Origin: Terriglobales bacterium
GTDB taxonomy: Bacteria; Acidobacteriota; Terriglobia; Terriglobales; Acidobacteriaceae
Direction of reading: 5' to 3'
DNA length: 56,157 nucleotides
Assembly: GCA_035487355.1 (NCBI GenBank)
Contig: DATHMF010000003.1
Span: forward strand, 1 to 56,157
Below are positions 34,118 to 42,610 of this stretch, piece by piece. Every line of letters starts with the position of its first letter. The stretch's first letter is position 1. The notes beneath the pieces are model-generated. The model searched no databases, was not told the origin of the DNA, and saw nothing but the letters and a program-made list of their open reading frames with translations. A program made the translations under genes and the position numbers.

Positions 34118-35296
34118 TCAGAACGCGTCAGAGCCGGTGATGTTCGCACCGATGATCAACGCGTGGATGTCATGCGTACCCTCATAGGTCTTGACCGATT
34201 CCAGGTTCATCATGTGGCGCATCACAGGGTAGTCATCGGTGATGCCATTGGCCCCGAGGATGTCGCGGGCCATGCGGGCGCACTCCAGGGCCATCCAGAC
34301 GTTGTTGCGCTTGGCCATGGAGATATGTTGGTGCTGGACCTTTTCTGCGTCTTTCAAACGGCCAACCTGTAACGCCAGAAGCTGGGCCTTGGTGATCTCG
34401 CTGATCATCCAGACTAATTTTTCCTGGACCAACTGGTGCGAGGCGATGGGCTGATCGCGGAACTGCTTACGGACCTGGGAATATTGCAATGCGGCGTCAT
34501 AGCAGGCCATGGCTGCGCCGATTGCGCCCCAGGAGATTCCGTAACGCGCCTGGTTGAGGCACATAAGCGGCGACTTCAGCCCGCCCGAGCCGAGTAAAAG
34601 ATTGGACGCGGGTATGTGCACATCCTGCAGCGCCAGTCCTGAGGTCACCGACGCGCGCAGCGACCACTTGCCGTGGACATCGGTGGCTTTGAATCCGGGC
34701 CGGTCGGTCTCGACGAGAAAGCCGCGGACTTTGTCTCCCTCATCTTCGACTTTGGCCCAGATGACGGCAACATCGGCGATGCTGCCGGAGGTGATCCACA
34801 TCTTCTCGCCGTTCAGGGTGTACTCGTTGCCCGATTTTTTGGCGCGGGTGAGCATGCCACCGGGGTTGGAGCCGAAGCCGGGCTCGGTCAACCCGAAGCA
34901 TCCGATCTTTTCGCCCTTTTGCAGAGCTGGCAGCCACTTCTGTTTTTGTTCTTCGCTGCCAAACGCGTAGATGGGATACATCACCAGCGCCGACTGCACG
35001 CTCACGAATGAGCGTACGCCGCTGTCGCCGCGCTCCAGCTCCTGCATCACCAGGCCGTATTCGACGTTGCTCATGCCGGCGCAGCCGTAGCCCTTAAGGC
35101 TGGCGCCAAAGAATCCCAACTCGCCGAAGGGTTTCACCAGCTCGCGCGGGAAGCGGCCTTCACGGTTGCACGGTTCGATGATCGGGATGAGGTTCTCTTC
35201 GATGAACTTGCGGGTCGTGTCGCGCACCAAGCGCTCGTCGTCGTTGAGCAGGGAGTCGAACTCGATGAAGTCCACTCCCTTGAATTTCACGGGCAT
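34118..35296 (-). CDS. gcdH: Glutaryl-CoA dehydrogenase-type acyl-CoA dehydrogenase
   Basis: An FAD enzyme, 392 residues, of the acyl-CoA dehydrogenase family, closest by eye to glutaryl-CoA dehydrogenase. It oxidises and decarboxylates glutaryl-CoA to crotonyl-CoA in lysine, tryptophan or benzoate breakdown. The signature CFGLTEPGFGSNPGGM binds FAD. The catalytic base Glu372 is in KTYEGTHDIHALI, which is the GcdH form of the motif. Arginine-rich RKQFRDQPIASHQLVQEKL is intact. It lies 37 bp downstream of the small zinc-ribbon gene and is probably in one transcript with it. Other short-chain acyl-CoA specificity is possible. Confidence 0.9.
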   Translation of the reverse strand: MPVKFKGVDFIEFDSLLNDDERLVRDTTRKFIEENLIPIIEPCNREGRFPRELVKPFGELGFFGASLKGYGCAGMSNVEYGLVMQELERGDSGVRSFVSVQSALVMYPIYAFGSEEQKQKWLPALQKGEKIGCFGLTEPGFGSNPGGMLTRAKKSGNEYTLNGEKMWITSGSIADVAVIWAKVEDEGDKVRGFLVETDRPGFKATDVHGKWSLRASVTSGLALQDVHIPASNLLLGSGGLKSPLMCLNQARYGISWGAIGAAMACYDAALQYSQVRKQFRDQPIASHQLVQEKLVWMISEITKAQLLALQVGRLKDAEKVQHQHISMAKRNNVWMALECARMARDILGANGITDDYPVMRHMMNLESVKTYEGTHDIHALIIGANITGSDAF

Positions 35297-35333
35297 AGTC
35301 CGTCCTTACGGTTGGGCATCCAGGGGAAGTGCT

Positions 35334-35513
35334 TACAGTTTTTCGAAAAATTCGCAGCCGGAGCAGGAAATATAGATTCCACCTGAGATGCTACGCTCAC
35401 GGTCCTTCATGCGTTTTACGATGCGGGTGGGCTTGCCGCACTTGGGACAATCGGTGCTCTTGCTGGTATCCATGACCTTTTTGCGGTCGGCTGTCTTGGC
35501 AATCTTTGCCATG
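35334..35513 (-). CDS. 59-residue zinc-ribbon protein
   Basis: A short frame from ATG at 35513 to TAA at 35334. A Lys-rich N-terminus precedes two Cys pairs, CPKC at 22-25 and CSGC at 50-53, making one zinc ribbon. AGGAGA eight bases upstream of the ATG strongly supports translation. It is directly upstream of gcdH. Such small ribbons often bind nucleic acid or protein; function unknown. Confidence 0.75.
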
Positions 35514-35783
35514 TGTCAATCTCCTAAAATAATTTCGGATTTGCGGCAGCGGTGCTTGGGCGCGAATGCAACCGTGGATGGCCCGCTGGGAGGGATTCTG
35601 GAAAAAATCTCTGCTCACCTCGCCGCAGATCCAGTTTACATGAGAAGAGCAGGGATTGTCGTGGGCTTGCGTAGGTGTGACTTATTTCCGCTTCGAGCGT
35701 CAGTTGTCATGAGGCCTGAGTTTCCGGTAGTGTAGAAGCAATCCCTCAAAGAAGGTCATATTCAATATTCAGGAGAAAAGGTA

Positions 35784-36161
35784 ATGAAAAAGATCATGGG
35801 CATGATGCTGTTAATGGCGCTGGTGGGGGGCTTGGCCTTCGCCGGGGATCCCGATAAAGCAAAAACTCAGACCATCACAGGCTATCTGGTGGATGTGGCT
35901 TGCGCTGCCGATAATGCGTCCCATCCGGAGCCGGGCTTTGCGGCCAAGCACGATAAAGGCTGCTTGCAGATGGCAGAGTGCGTACAAAGCGGCTATGCCA
36001 TTTTGACCGACGATAACAAAGTCATTAAATTGGACAAACAATCCAACGAAACCGCCAAGAAGCTCATCGCTGATACCGACAAAAAAGACAACTGGAAGAT
36101 CAGCGCCACCGGCACATTGAATGGAAACCTCTTCGCTGCACAATCGCTTAAATTGCAGTAA
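35784..36161 (+). CDS. Small secreted protein
   Basis: A 125-residue exported protein with a signal peptide (MKKIMGMMLLMALVGGLAFA). The mature part contains the segment TITGYLVDVACAAD and three cysteines (in VACAAD, KGCLQ and AECVQ), probably bridged outside the cell. The pattern of a TxTGYLVDxxC start followed by CxxMAxC-like residues recurs in small acidobacterial exported proteins of unknown role (recollection). AGGAGAAAAGG upstream gives a good ribosome site. A hairpin terminator follows. Confidence 0.65.
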   Translation: MKKIMGMMLLMALVGGLAFAGDPDKAKTQTITGYLVDVACAADNASHPEPGFAAKHDKGCLQMAECVQSGYAILTDDNKVIKLDKQSNETAKKLIADTDKKDNWKISATGTLNGNLFAAQSLKLQ

Positions 36162-36199
36162 GGGAATTACGGTACGTGGGCGCAAAATGCCCACACCGG

Positions 36200-36940
36200 C
36201 TACTGGGGCGCCAGTTCGGGCGCCCTTTGACTTTTTAGCGCGGACTCGATTTCATGAACGATCTCCCGGGCAGCCTGGGCCGGGTTTTTGGCCTCGGTAA
36301 TGGGTCTCCCAACGACGATATAGCTGGCGCCGGAGTTAATCGCGGCTGAGGGCGTAGCTACTCGTGCCTGGTCGTCGTCGGCCGAGCCTGCTGGGCGAAT
36401 CCCAGGGGTGACGATAGCAAATCCTGCTCCCAGCTCCTGGCGTAACGCTTTGACTTCGGCGACGGAGCTTACTACGCCTCCGCAGCCGGCGGCCAGCGCC
36501 AGAGAGGCCAGCCGTAAGACGTTATCGGTGGTTTTCCCAGAAAAACCGACTTCCTGGACGTCCTGATCTGTGAAGCTAGTGAGCACAGTAACGGCCAACA
36601 CCAAGGGCGGGTGGGTGGCCGAAGTGGCGGCTTTGACGGCCGCGTTTAGCATCCTGCTTCCCCCGGAGGCATGGATAGTGAGCATACTTACACCCAAGGC
36701 TGAAGCCGAGCTAACGGCTGCGGCCACGGTGTGGGGGATGTCATGAAATTTGAGGTCGAGGAAGACCTTTTTGCCGGAAGCGACCAGATCGCGGACAATT
36801 TCAGGTCCAACGGCGGTAAACAGTTGTTTGCCGACCTTGAACAGACCGGCTGATTCCCCGACTGACTGGACAATTTTTGTGGCCTCGGATGTTGTTGAGA
36901 CATCCAAGGCCACAATTAACCGTTCGCGCGGGAGGGACAT
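36200..36940 (-). CDS. pyrF: Orotidine 5'-phosphate decarboxylase
   Basis: Final step of UMP synthesis: orotidine monophosphate to UMP plus CO2. It is 246 residues, the size of the group I enzyme. The catalytic array is in VFLDLKFHDIPHTV (Asp-Lys-Asp), with LIVALDVS at the start and VTPGIRPAG plus YIVVGRPITEA phosphate-binding loops at the end. No operon partner is adjacent. Its tail overlaps the hairpin that terminates the opposing gene. Confidence 0.96.
   Translation of the reverse strand: MSLPRERLIVALDVSTTSEATKIVQSVGESAGLFKVGKQLFTAVGPEIVRDLVASGKKVFLDLKFHDIPHTVAAAVSSASALGVSMLTIHASGGSRMLNAAVKAATSATHPPLVLAVTVLTSFTDQDVQEVGFSGKTTDNVLRLASLALAAGCGGVVSSVAEVKALRQELGAGFAIVTPGIRPAGSADDDQARVATPSAAINSGASYIVVGRPITEAKNPAQAAREIVHEIESALKSQRAPELAPQ
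36206..36236 (+). terminator. Hairpin terminator overlapping the pyrF 3' end
   Basis: Stem GGGCGCC (36206-36212)/GGCGCCC (36219-36225) with loop AGTTCG, followed by TTTGACTTTTT. It ends the plus-strand secreted-protein transcript. The hairpin lies inside the last codons of convergent pyrF, so both genes share it. Confidence 0.65.
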
Positions 36941-36993
36941 TAGTTTTCAAAACCCTTGGGTTTCAGTCTAACCCAGCCCAGAAGGGAATGGAA

Positions 36994-37503
36994 TCAGTTT
37001 AGTTGGTTCAGATTAAGGGCGTAAGCCACGGCTTCCGGCTTAAGCAGGTCCAGACGGACCTTTTCTACCCCTCGGGCCCGTAAATCCAGGAGGGTGGCAG
37101 CCTCAAAGGAGAGGTCAATGATGCGGGATTCAGGTACCGGTCCGCGGTCGTTGATTCTTACGATCACCGACCTGCTATTGCGGACGTTCGTAACCTTAAC
37201 CCAGGTTCCCAGCGGCAGGTGGCGATGAGCGGCAGTCAGGGTAAACATATCAAAGGGTTCGCCGCTGGCTGTAGTTCTTCCGTGGAACTGGCGGCCATAC
37301 CAGGATGCTTTGCCGATCTCATAGGCTTTTGCCGGTTTTAAATTGGGTTTGTATGGTAAACGGGGCGTTGTTGGCCCGGTTTCTATGGAAGTGGCCTTCA
37401 CATTTGCAATCTTTGGTTGTGACTCAGAACTGGCCGGTGATGCTGCTTCCACGGTGGCGATCAATAGAACGACCGTCATCATGTAGGTCAGTAGTTGTCT
37501 CAT
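36994..37503 (-). CDS. rlpA: RlpA-like protein (double-psi beta-barrel, cell wall)
   Basis: A 169-residue exported protein with a signal peptide (MRQLLTYMMTVVLLIATVEA). The RlpA double-psi beta-barrel spans about 60-160, with KASWYGRQFHGRTTASGEPFD, TAAHRHLPLGTWVKVTN and VRINDRGP. These carry the conserved residues linked to lytic transglycosylase activity on denuded glycan strands in RlpA (the catalytic Glu and Asp positions are E65/D-type, not individually assigned here). It lacks the C-terminal SPOR domain of E. coli RlpA and has no lipobox. A strong promoter is at 37558-37587. Confidence 0.88.
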   Translation of the reverse strand: MRQLLTYMMTVVLLIATVEAASPASSESQPKIANVKATSIETGPTTPRLPYKPNLKPAKAYEIGKASWYGRQFHGRTTASGEPFDMFTLTAAHRHLPLGTWVKVTNVRNSRSVIVRINDRGPVPESRIIDLSFEAATLLDLRARGVEKVRLDLLKPEAVAYALNLNQLN

Positions 37504-37557
37504 TCAAATATACCTCATCGATAGTTAGTTATCCTCCCCAGGAACTAAGTTGCCTTA

Positions 37558-37587
37558 ATTATAAGAAAGAAAAGGAGATCTGGTCAA
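37558..37587 (-). promoter_or_regulatory. Sigma-70-type promoter for rlpA
   Basis: On the minus strand TTGACC (37582-37587), an 18-base spacer and a perfect TATAAT (37558-37563). The transcript would begin near 37551 and give a leader of about 48 bases before the rlpA ATG. This is the best core promoter seen in the window. Confidence 0.7.
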
Positions 37588-38041
37588 TTGGGGTTACCAA
37601 TTGTGTAACACAGGAAGTTGCGTTTTTGACACAGTGGTGAGTTGGAGCGTTACCAATGGACATGAACCTCAAGTGCGGCTGCAAGAAAGCACTGCTTACC
37701 GCGGATTTCACGGATTTGCGCGGATTTAGAAGATCTCAAGGGGACTTTGGCCTAACATGAGCTCTCGAGCCAGAAAATTTGGCAAAAAGCAAAACCCGAC
37801 TGCAGATTGATGTAGATGAGCTCCGCTTCATTCTTGCTCCCAAAGAATTAGCTACTGCCACAGGGGCGTAAGGGGAAGCAACTGGGCACCTGCGGCTTCT
37901 TTAGCCCGGAGCCGGTTCTGCCCTCTTCCGCTTTCGGATCCTCGTATCCGCGACGCCTGGCACAGCCGGACGGCTGTGCCACACCAGCCTTGCCCCAATT
38001 TTGTGCTTGCATTCTGGTGGCGTTGCGTTAGATTGAAAAAA
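37588..38041. other. Long gap with CGCGGATT words and a 10-bp palindromic hairpin
   Basis: No gene or TPP riboswitch was found upstream of thiD. It contains CCGCGGATTTCACGGATTTG at about 37699-37718 with a further CGCGGATTT, and a perfect hairpin GGCACAGCCG (37959-37968)-GA-CGGCTGTGCC (37971-37980). Relatives of that hairpin lie at 47742-47765 and 51937-52000. Confidence 0.6.
37959..37980. repeat. GGCACAGCCG/CGGCTGTGCC hairpin repeat
   Basis: A perfect 10-bp inverted repeat separated by GA. It shares its arm sequence with hairpins at 47742-47765 (one mismatch in the stem) and 51937-52000 (arms 44 bp apart). Confidence 0.75.
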
Positions 38042-38911
38042 ATGGCCAACTCCCAGCCTGTTGTACTCAGCATCGCCGGCTACGATCCATCCTCGGGTGC
38101 AGGCGTAACGGCCGATATTAAGACTCTGGCTGCTCACGGCTGCTATGGCGTGAGCTGCATAACTGCCCTTACAGTGCAATCAACGACCGGTGTGACCCAA
38201 GTGCAAGCGGTCTCGGGCAAGCTGGTAGCGGATACCCTGTACGAGTTGGCCAAGGACTTCCAGATTTCAGCAGTCCGCATAGGCATGCTGGGCTCAGCCG
38301 AGGTCGTGGAAGCGGTAGCTGAGGGGCTTAAGAAAGCCAACTTTCCGAATATTGTGCTCGACCCGATCTTCAAGTCGTCATCGGGGGCAACCCTGCTGGA
38401 TAAGAAAGGGATAGATGTGCTTCGGCAAAAGCTGGTGTCTCTTTCGACGGTCATTACGCCTAATGCTGATGAAGCCATCGCCCTGACCGGCCTTCCGGTG
38501 AGCAATCTGCCGGAAATGAAGGCCGCCGCCTCCAAACTGCACGAATTAGGGGCAAAAAACGTGGTGGTGACCGGGGGCGATATGTCCAGCGCAACCAGGG
38601 AGAAGGCCATTGACCTGCTCAGCATGCAGACCGAAGCCGGCTGTGTGCAGGAAGAGTTTTCGTCGGAGCGGGTAAAGTCAAAATCTACCCATGGGACAGG
38701 CTGTGCTTTTGCCACAGCGCTGGCGGCCAACCTTGCCTTGGGGAGGCAGTTGAGCGATGCGGTGGTATTGGCCAAGGCTTTTGTAAAGAAAGCGATTTCC
38801 CAAGCGCATCCTTTAGGTAGGGGGGTTGGACCGCTGAATCACCTCTACCGACTGGAAGAGACCCCCAGAGTACAGCAAGAAAGCCTGCACCATGCGCTGA
38901 AAGACCATTGA
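38042..38911 (+). CDS. thiD: Hydroxymethylpyrimidine/phosphomethylpyrimidine kinase
   Basis: Phosphorylates HMP and HMP-phosphate for thiamine synthesis. The start is taken as ATG at 38042 (290 residues) because the family begins VVLSIAGYDPSSGAGVTADIKT right after it. The frame opens further upstream at 37976, within the hairpin repeat. The kinase ends with STHGTGCAFATALAANLALG, the anion hole with catalytic cysteine. VLDPIFKSSSGATLLD and ITPNADEAIALTG are the expected substrate and Mg segments. Slightly longer than E. coli ThiD by a short C-terminal tail. No other thiamine genes are adjacent. Confidence 0.94.
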   Translation: MANSQPVVLSIAGYDPSSGAGVTADIKTLAAHGCYGVSCITALTVQSTTGVTQVQAVSGKLVADTLYELAKDFQISAVRIGMLGSAEVVEAVAEGLKKANFPNIVLDPIFKSSSGATLLDKKGIDVLRQKLVSLSTVITPNADEAIALTGLPVSNLPEMKAAASKLHELGAKNVVVTGGDMSSATREKAIDLLSMQTEAGCVQEEFSSERVKSKSTHGTGCAFATALAANLALGRQLSDAVVLAKAFVKKAISQAHPLGRGVGPLNHLYRLEETPRVQQESLHHALKDH

Positions 38912-38921
38912 TCGGGTATTA

Positions 38922-38947
38922 ACCACTTGGTAAGACATAAAAGTGGT
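38922..38947. promoter_or_regulatory. ACCACTT-N12-AAGTGGT inverted repeat between thiD and the receptor gene
   Basis: A perfect 7-bp inverted repeat (38922-38928/38941-38947) just after thiD with no T-run, so it is either a weak terminator or a regulatory site for the receptor. The word CATTGATCG occurs twice nearby (38906-38914 and 38971-38979). Confidence 0.35.
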
Positions 38948-39025
38948 CAATACAGGACAGACGCTGAGAGCATTGATCGAATATGACTCCTGCAACAGGG
39001 TTAGGTTGAGGTTAAAAAAAGGGTC

Positions 39026-41539
39026 ATGCGCAACTCTAGCGACAGGCCGGTTATGTTCCGACGCGCTTGCATTATTGTCCTAAGCCTAATTGCTTCCCAC
39101 TATTGCATTGCCCGCGACCTTTCTTCTGCCAGCTTGCGTATTACCGCTTTTGACGAATCGAATGCGGCTGTTACGAAGGCGCAAATCCAACTCTGGTTTC
39201 AAGGTAAGAGCGTCAACACTACGACAACCAATACCCAAGGTGAGGCCGAATTCCTGAACCTGCCGCCCGGCAGCTACAAAGTAGTTATATCCAGGCAGGG
39301 GTTTGAAACCATCATCCGGCAGGACATCATGGTCAATGCGGGACAGACGATGAAGTTAACTCTGGTCCTGAAGGTTGCGACCGTAAAGCAAGAAGTCAAC
39401 GTTGCCGGGACTACAGACTCTCCTGTGGCGCAAAGCTCATCGGTGGGAACCCAACTTCCGCGCGATCAAGTGAAGGAAATACCGGGCAGACCGGTCACGA
39501 TCATAGACGCGCTGCCGCTGGTCCCAGGCGTGGTGCGTGCGCCGAACGGGACGGTCCTCATTTACGGCAGCAATGAACATCACAGCGGGTTTGTGGTGAA
39601 TTCAGCAAACGTGACCGATCCTGTGACAGGCCAGTTCCAACCCACAGTGCCCATCGATAGCGTGGATACGGTCACCGTATATAAAACACCCTATCTAGCC
39701 CAGTACGGCGGTTTTACATCGGGAATTGTCTCCGTGGATACGCGCCGCGGCGGTGATAAGTGGCATTACGAGCTTAACGATCCTTTCCCGGAGTTTCGCG
39801 TCCGCAGTGCGCATATAGTAGGACTGCGAGAAATAACCCCGCGGGTCAACTTCAACGGTCCTCTGATTGCGAACCGGCTGTACTTCGCCGATGCCGGGGA
39901 GTACGTGCTGCGAAAGCAAGCGGTAAGGAGCCTGCAGTATCCATTCAACGAGATGAAAGAACAATCGTTTAACTCGTTCACTCAGCTTGATTACCTGGTT
40001 TCTCCCAAGCACATTTTGACCGGGACTTTTCATCTAGCGCCCGTGAAGAGACAATTCGTCAATCTGGATTTTTTCAACCCGCAACCGGTAACACCAGATT
40101 TTGTTTTCCAGGGCGATACCACGAGCTTGTTAGACCGTCTCACAGTAAATGGCGGCGTGCTGCAGAGCACACTATCCCTGAACCGCGTTGATGCCAGCGT
40201 GCTGCCGCGGGGAGAAGCGGCGATGAACCTTGCCCCTATAGGAAATTCAGGCAACTACTTCAATGAACAACACCGGCGTGCATCCAGAGTGGAGTGGAGA
40301 GAGAACTTTTTTCTATCGCCGATGCAATGGGCAGGCACGCACAATTTCCAGTTTGGGACTACGTTGAGCCATACCCAGTTCCGCGCTTCGATCGAAGACA
40401 AGCCAGTCAATATTTTGAACACAAGTGGACAACGATTGAGACAGATCGAATTCACGAATACTCAGCCTATACGGCGGCAAGATGACGAAGTCGCAGCCTT
40501 TGGACAGGACCATTGGCAGGTTGGGCGAAAGCTAGCCTTGGATGCAGGGATCCGCATGGAGCGTCAAGATCTCAGCCGAACGCTTCGGCTCGCACCGCGT
40601 GTGGGGTTCGCATTTAAACCCTGGGCCAGTGATTCCACAGTCGTACGAGGGGGCTATGGCATCTTCTATGACACGGTTCCATTGAATATCTTCTCATTTA
40701 ATCAGTTTCCCGAAGAGATCATCACCACGTATGACCTGAACTCCCCGGCCAACAGTCAACGCCGCCGTTATGGGCGCCTCACCCGGCCAGTACGTGGGCA
40801 CAGCAAGACCTCTGTTCTCAGGGTACTTAACGATGCCGGGGGCAGATTCTCTCCGTCGAGTGCTGCGTGGAACATTGAAATCGAACATGCTATTTCGAAT
40901 TCATTCCATATTCGAGCCAACTATCTGCAGAGCGAATCGGATGGACTATTTGTTATCAATCGAGAGGTCATTCAAGGAGGAGACTTCCTTGTACTTCGCG
41001 ACACTGGCAAGTCGTTCTATCACCAACTGGAGTTGGGTGCGCATTTTACCTGGAAGCAGGGTGACATATCCGGTTCCTATGTCCGAAGCCACACGGCGGG
41101 CGATCTGAATGAGTTCGACAACTTCCTGGGCAATTTCCCGCTGCCTATCGTGTCGGCAAATAGATTCTCGGCGCTGCCAGGGGACATACCAAATCGCATA
41201 CTGGTGTGGAGCCAGTTCAAGCTCCCCTTGAAAATGCATATTACTCCGCTGGTGGAGTACCGTAGCGGCTTCCCCTACCAGGTACGAGACGTGATGCAAA
41301 ATTACGTTGCCCAGACCCATGAGACGCGTTTTCCCAGTTACTTTTCATTGGACGCGAGAATTGCCAAAGAGTTTAAGGTGATGAAGAACCATGCCCTGGA
41401 AGGCTCGGTCAGCATCACCAATATCACCAATCACTTCAATCCACTCGCGGTGCATTCGAACACGGCTGACCCACAGTTCGGGAGATTCTTTGCCTATTAC
41501 GACCGCCGAGCGCGGATAGACCTCAATGTAAAGTTTTAA
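39026..41539 (+). CDS. TonB-dependent receptor-like outer-membrane protein with N-terminal carboxypeptidase-regulatory domain
   Basis: An 837-residue outer-membrane protein. After an N-terminal export segment (hydrophobic ACIIVLSLIASHYCIA at about 14-28) comes a carboxypeptidase-regulatory-like Ig fold (about 35-115, with AEFLNLPPGSYKVVISRQGFET). Then a plug-like region (about 125-235: VKEIPGRPVTIIDALPLVPGVVRA and SVDTVTVYKTPYLAQYGGFTSGIVSVDTR), then beta-barrel strands to the C-terminal aromatic end DLNVKF. This is the Oar-like architecture common in Acidobacteriota, where it imports or binds polymers, but those usually exceed 1000 residues. No SusD partner is adjacent. The substrate is unknown. 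Confidence 0.85.
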   Translation: MRNSSDRPVMFRRACIIVLSLIASHYCIARDLSSASLRITAFDESNAAVTKAQIQLWFQGKSVNTTTTNTQGEAEFLNLPPGSYKVVISRQGFETIIRQDIMVNAGQTMKLTLVLKVATVKQEVNVAGTTDSPVAQSSSVGTQLPRDQVKEIPGRPVTIIDALPLVPGVVRAPNGTVLIYGSNEHHSGFVVNSANVTDPVTGQFQPTVPIDSVDTVTVYKTPYLAQYGGFTSGIVSVDTRRGGDKWHYELNDPFPEFRVRSAHIVGLREITPRVNFNGPLIANRLYFADAGEYVLRKQAVRSLQYPFNEMKEQSFNSFTQLDYLVSPKHILTGTFHLAPVKRQFVNLDFFNPQPVTPDFVFQGDTTSLLDRLTVNGGVLQSTLSLNRVDASVLPRGEAAMNLAPIGNSGNYFNEQHRRASRVEWRENFFLSPMQWAGTHNFQFGTTLSHTQFRASIEDKPVNILNTSGQRLRQIEFTNTQPIRRQDDEVAAFGQDHWQVGRKLALDAGIRMERQDLSRTLRLAPRVGFAFKPWASDSTVVRGGYGIFYDTVPLNIFSFNQFPEEIITTYDLNSPANSQRRRYGRLTRPVRGHSKTSVLRVLNDAGGRFSPSSAAWNIEIEHAISNSFHIRANYLQSESDGLFVINREVIQGGDFLVLRDTGKSFYHQLELGAHFTWKQGDISGSYVRSHTAGDLNEFDNFLGNFPLPIVSANRFSALPGDIPNRILVWSQFKLPLKMHITPLVEYRSGFPYQVRDVMQNYVAQTHETRFPSYFSLDARIAKEFKVMKNHALEGSVSITNITNHFNPLAVHSNTADPQFGRFFAYYDRRARIDLNVKF

Positions 41540-41612
41540 AAAAAGCAGTTTGGAGCTTCAATCCAATCAACCACAAAAATGCTTCAAGGGAAATCCTGAG
41601 ACCGATGGAAAG

Positions 41613-41647
41613 AAAAAGCGCTGACTCTCAAAGAGTCAGCGCTTTTT
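41613..41647. terminator. Perfect 16-bp bidirectional terminator
   Basis: AAAAAGCGCTGACTCT (41613-41628) pairs perfectly with AGAGTCAGCGCTTTTT (41632-41647) around a CAA loop. The A and T ends make it work for both the receptor gene and the convergent zinc-ribbon gene. Confidence 0.93.
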
Positions 41648-41664
41648 GATGTCAGCCTTCAGGT

Positions 41665-42135
41665 TTAGGAGTTTGGGCTTTTCTTAAGCAAGATGCCGGC
41701 AACGAAAGCGGCCACTGCAGCCATGAGCCACTCGATGCGCCAGAGCTGGATCGCCTGCCAATCGGAGAAAGTTTTAACATCCGAGTAAATAATGGCAACG
41801 AGAAGAGTTGCCAGAATGCAAAGCACTCCTGCGCTAAAGGCCACAAAAGAAGCGGTGTTCAAGTTCAGGGACTGCCTCATACGATCAAGTGACTGCCGCA
41901 TATGAGCAAAATCGAGAGCCCGGGAAGCTTTTTGTGACCAACTCGCATGGCTGGCCTGCACTTTGGGGTTGCGGTCTGTTCCGCAGCTATGGCAATAGCG
42001 CGCACCCATCACGAACTCTGAATTACAGCGAGTACATATTTCTGTTGTGGTATCAGCAGCGCTCTTATGCAATTGATCCACCGGCGGACGCCAGAATTCC
42101 GCACGGACTGCCGGATTTCTCATGACCTGTGACAT
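41665..42135 (-). CDS. Zinc-ribbon membrane protein
   Basis: A 156-residue protein. A zinc ribbon at 34-51 (CTRC, then CHSC: Cys34, Cys37, Cys48, Cys51) is followed by a basic stretch and two membrane helices at about 94-116 and 133-150. The tail is short and polar. Such zinc-ribbon-plus-helix proteins are common in this group and usually unassigned. It shares a bidirectional terminator with the receptor gene. Confidence 0.7.
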   Translation of the reverse strand: MSQVMRNPAVRAEFWRPPVDQLHKSAADTTTEICTRCNSEFVMGARYCHSCGTDRNPKVQASHASWSQKASRALDFAHMRQSLDRMRQSLNLNTASFVAFSAGVLCILATLLVAIIYSDVKTFSDWQAIQLWRIEWLMAAVAAFVAGILLKKSPNS

Positions 42136-42262
42136 TTAGAATTTCTCCCGTTGCCCTCATATAAAGGCAAATGAGAGGCCAAACTGCACCGTTTCTAAGT
42201 CATGTGTTACCAGTAACTTATGACAGCCACTGCGATTCTGAATTTCGGATTGCGAGAAATAA

Positions 42263-42610
42263 TTACCTGGGTCGCCGGGGCATGCAAACTACCTTGGGAT
42301 TGGGGGGCAGGTTGCTCCAAAACTGAAGCAGCACCATATCAGAAGGCTGCAACAAAACATTGAGCGGACGAGGCGCGCCATCGTTGAAGACGTTTTCATC
42401 CAGTATCATGTGTAAACGGAGAAGCGAGATACCGAGAGCTTTGGCCGCCTCTTCTTCCGTATAATTTTTTTTAAACGGTTGATTGGAATTTTTCATAAAG
42501 TGGCGATTGCTGAATTGCTGTATAAAATCCTCCGGATGGAAAGCAGGTTTTATCTTTTCGGGCTCTACCGCGACATCGGGTAAACTGCCCAGAGAATCTC
42601 CCCATGACAC
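42263..42610 (-). CDS. Small helix-turn-helix protein
   Basis: A 115-residue protein whose centre, YTEEEAAKALGISLLRLHMILDENVFNDG in separate elements, looks like a MerR/excisionase-type winged helix-turn-helix with a following beta-wing (LNVLLQPSDMVLLQFW). The first 45 residues have no domain. The 5' end overlaps the divergent TPR gene by 7 bp, so one gene's promoter must lie within the other. It may regulate that gene. DNA-binding is inferred. Confidence 0.6.
   Translation of the reverse strand: MSWGDSLGSLPDVAVEPEKIKPAFHPEDFIQQFSNRHFMKNSNQPFKKNYTEEEAAKALGISLLRLHMILDENVFNDGAPRPLNVLLQPSDMVLLQFWSNLPPNPKVVCMPRRPR

Noticed and set aside
37504..38041. TPP riboswitch upstream of thiD
   Set aside because: No CUGAGA/ACCUGA core motifs found in this gap.
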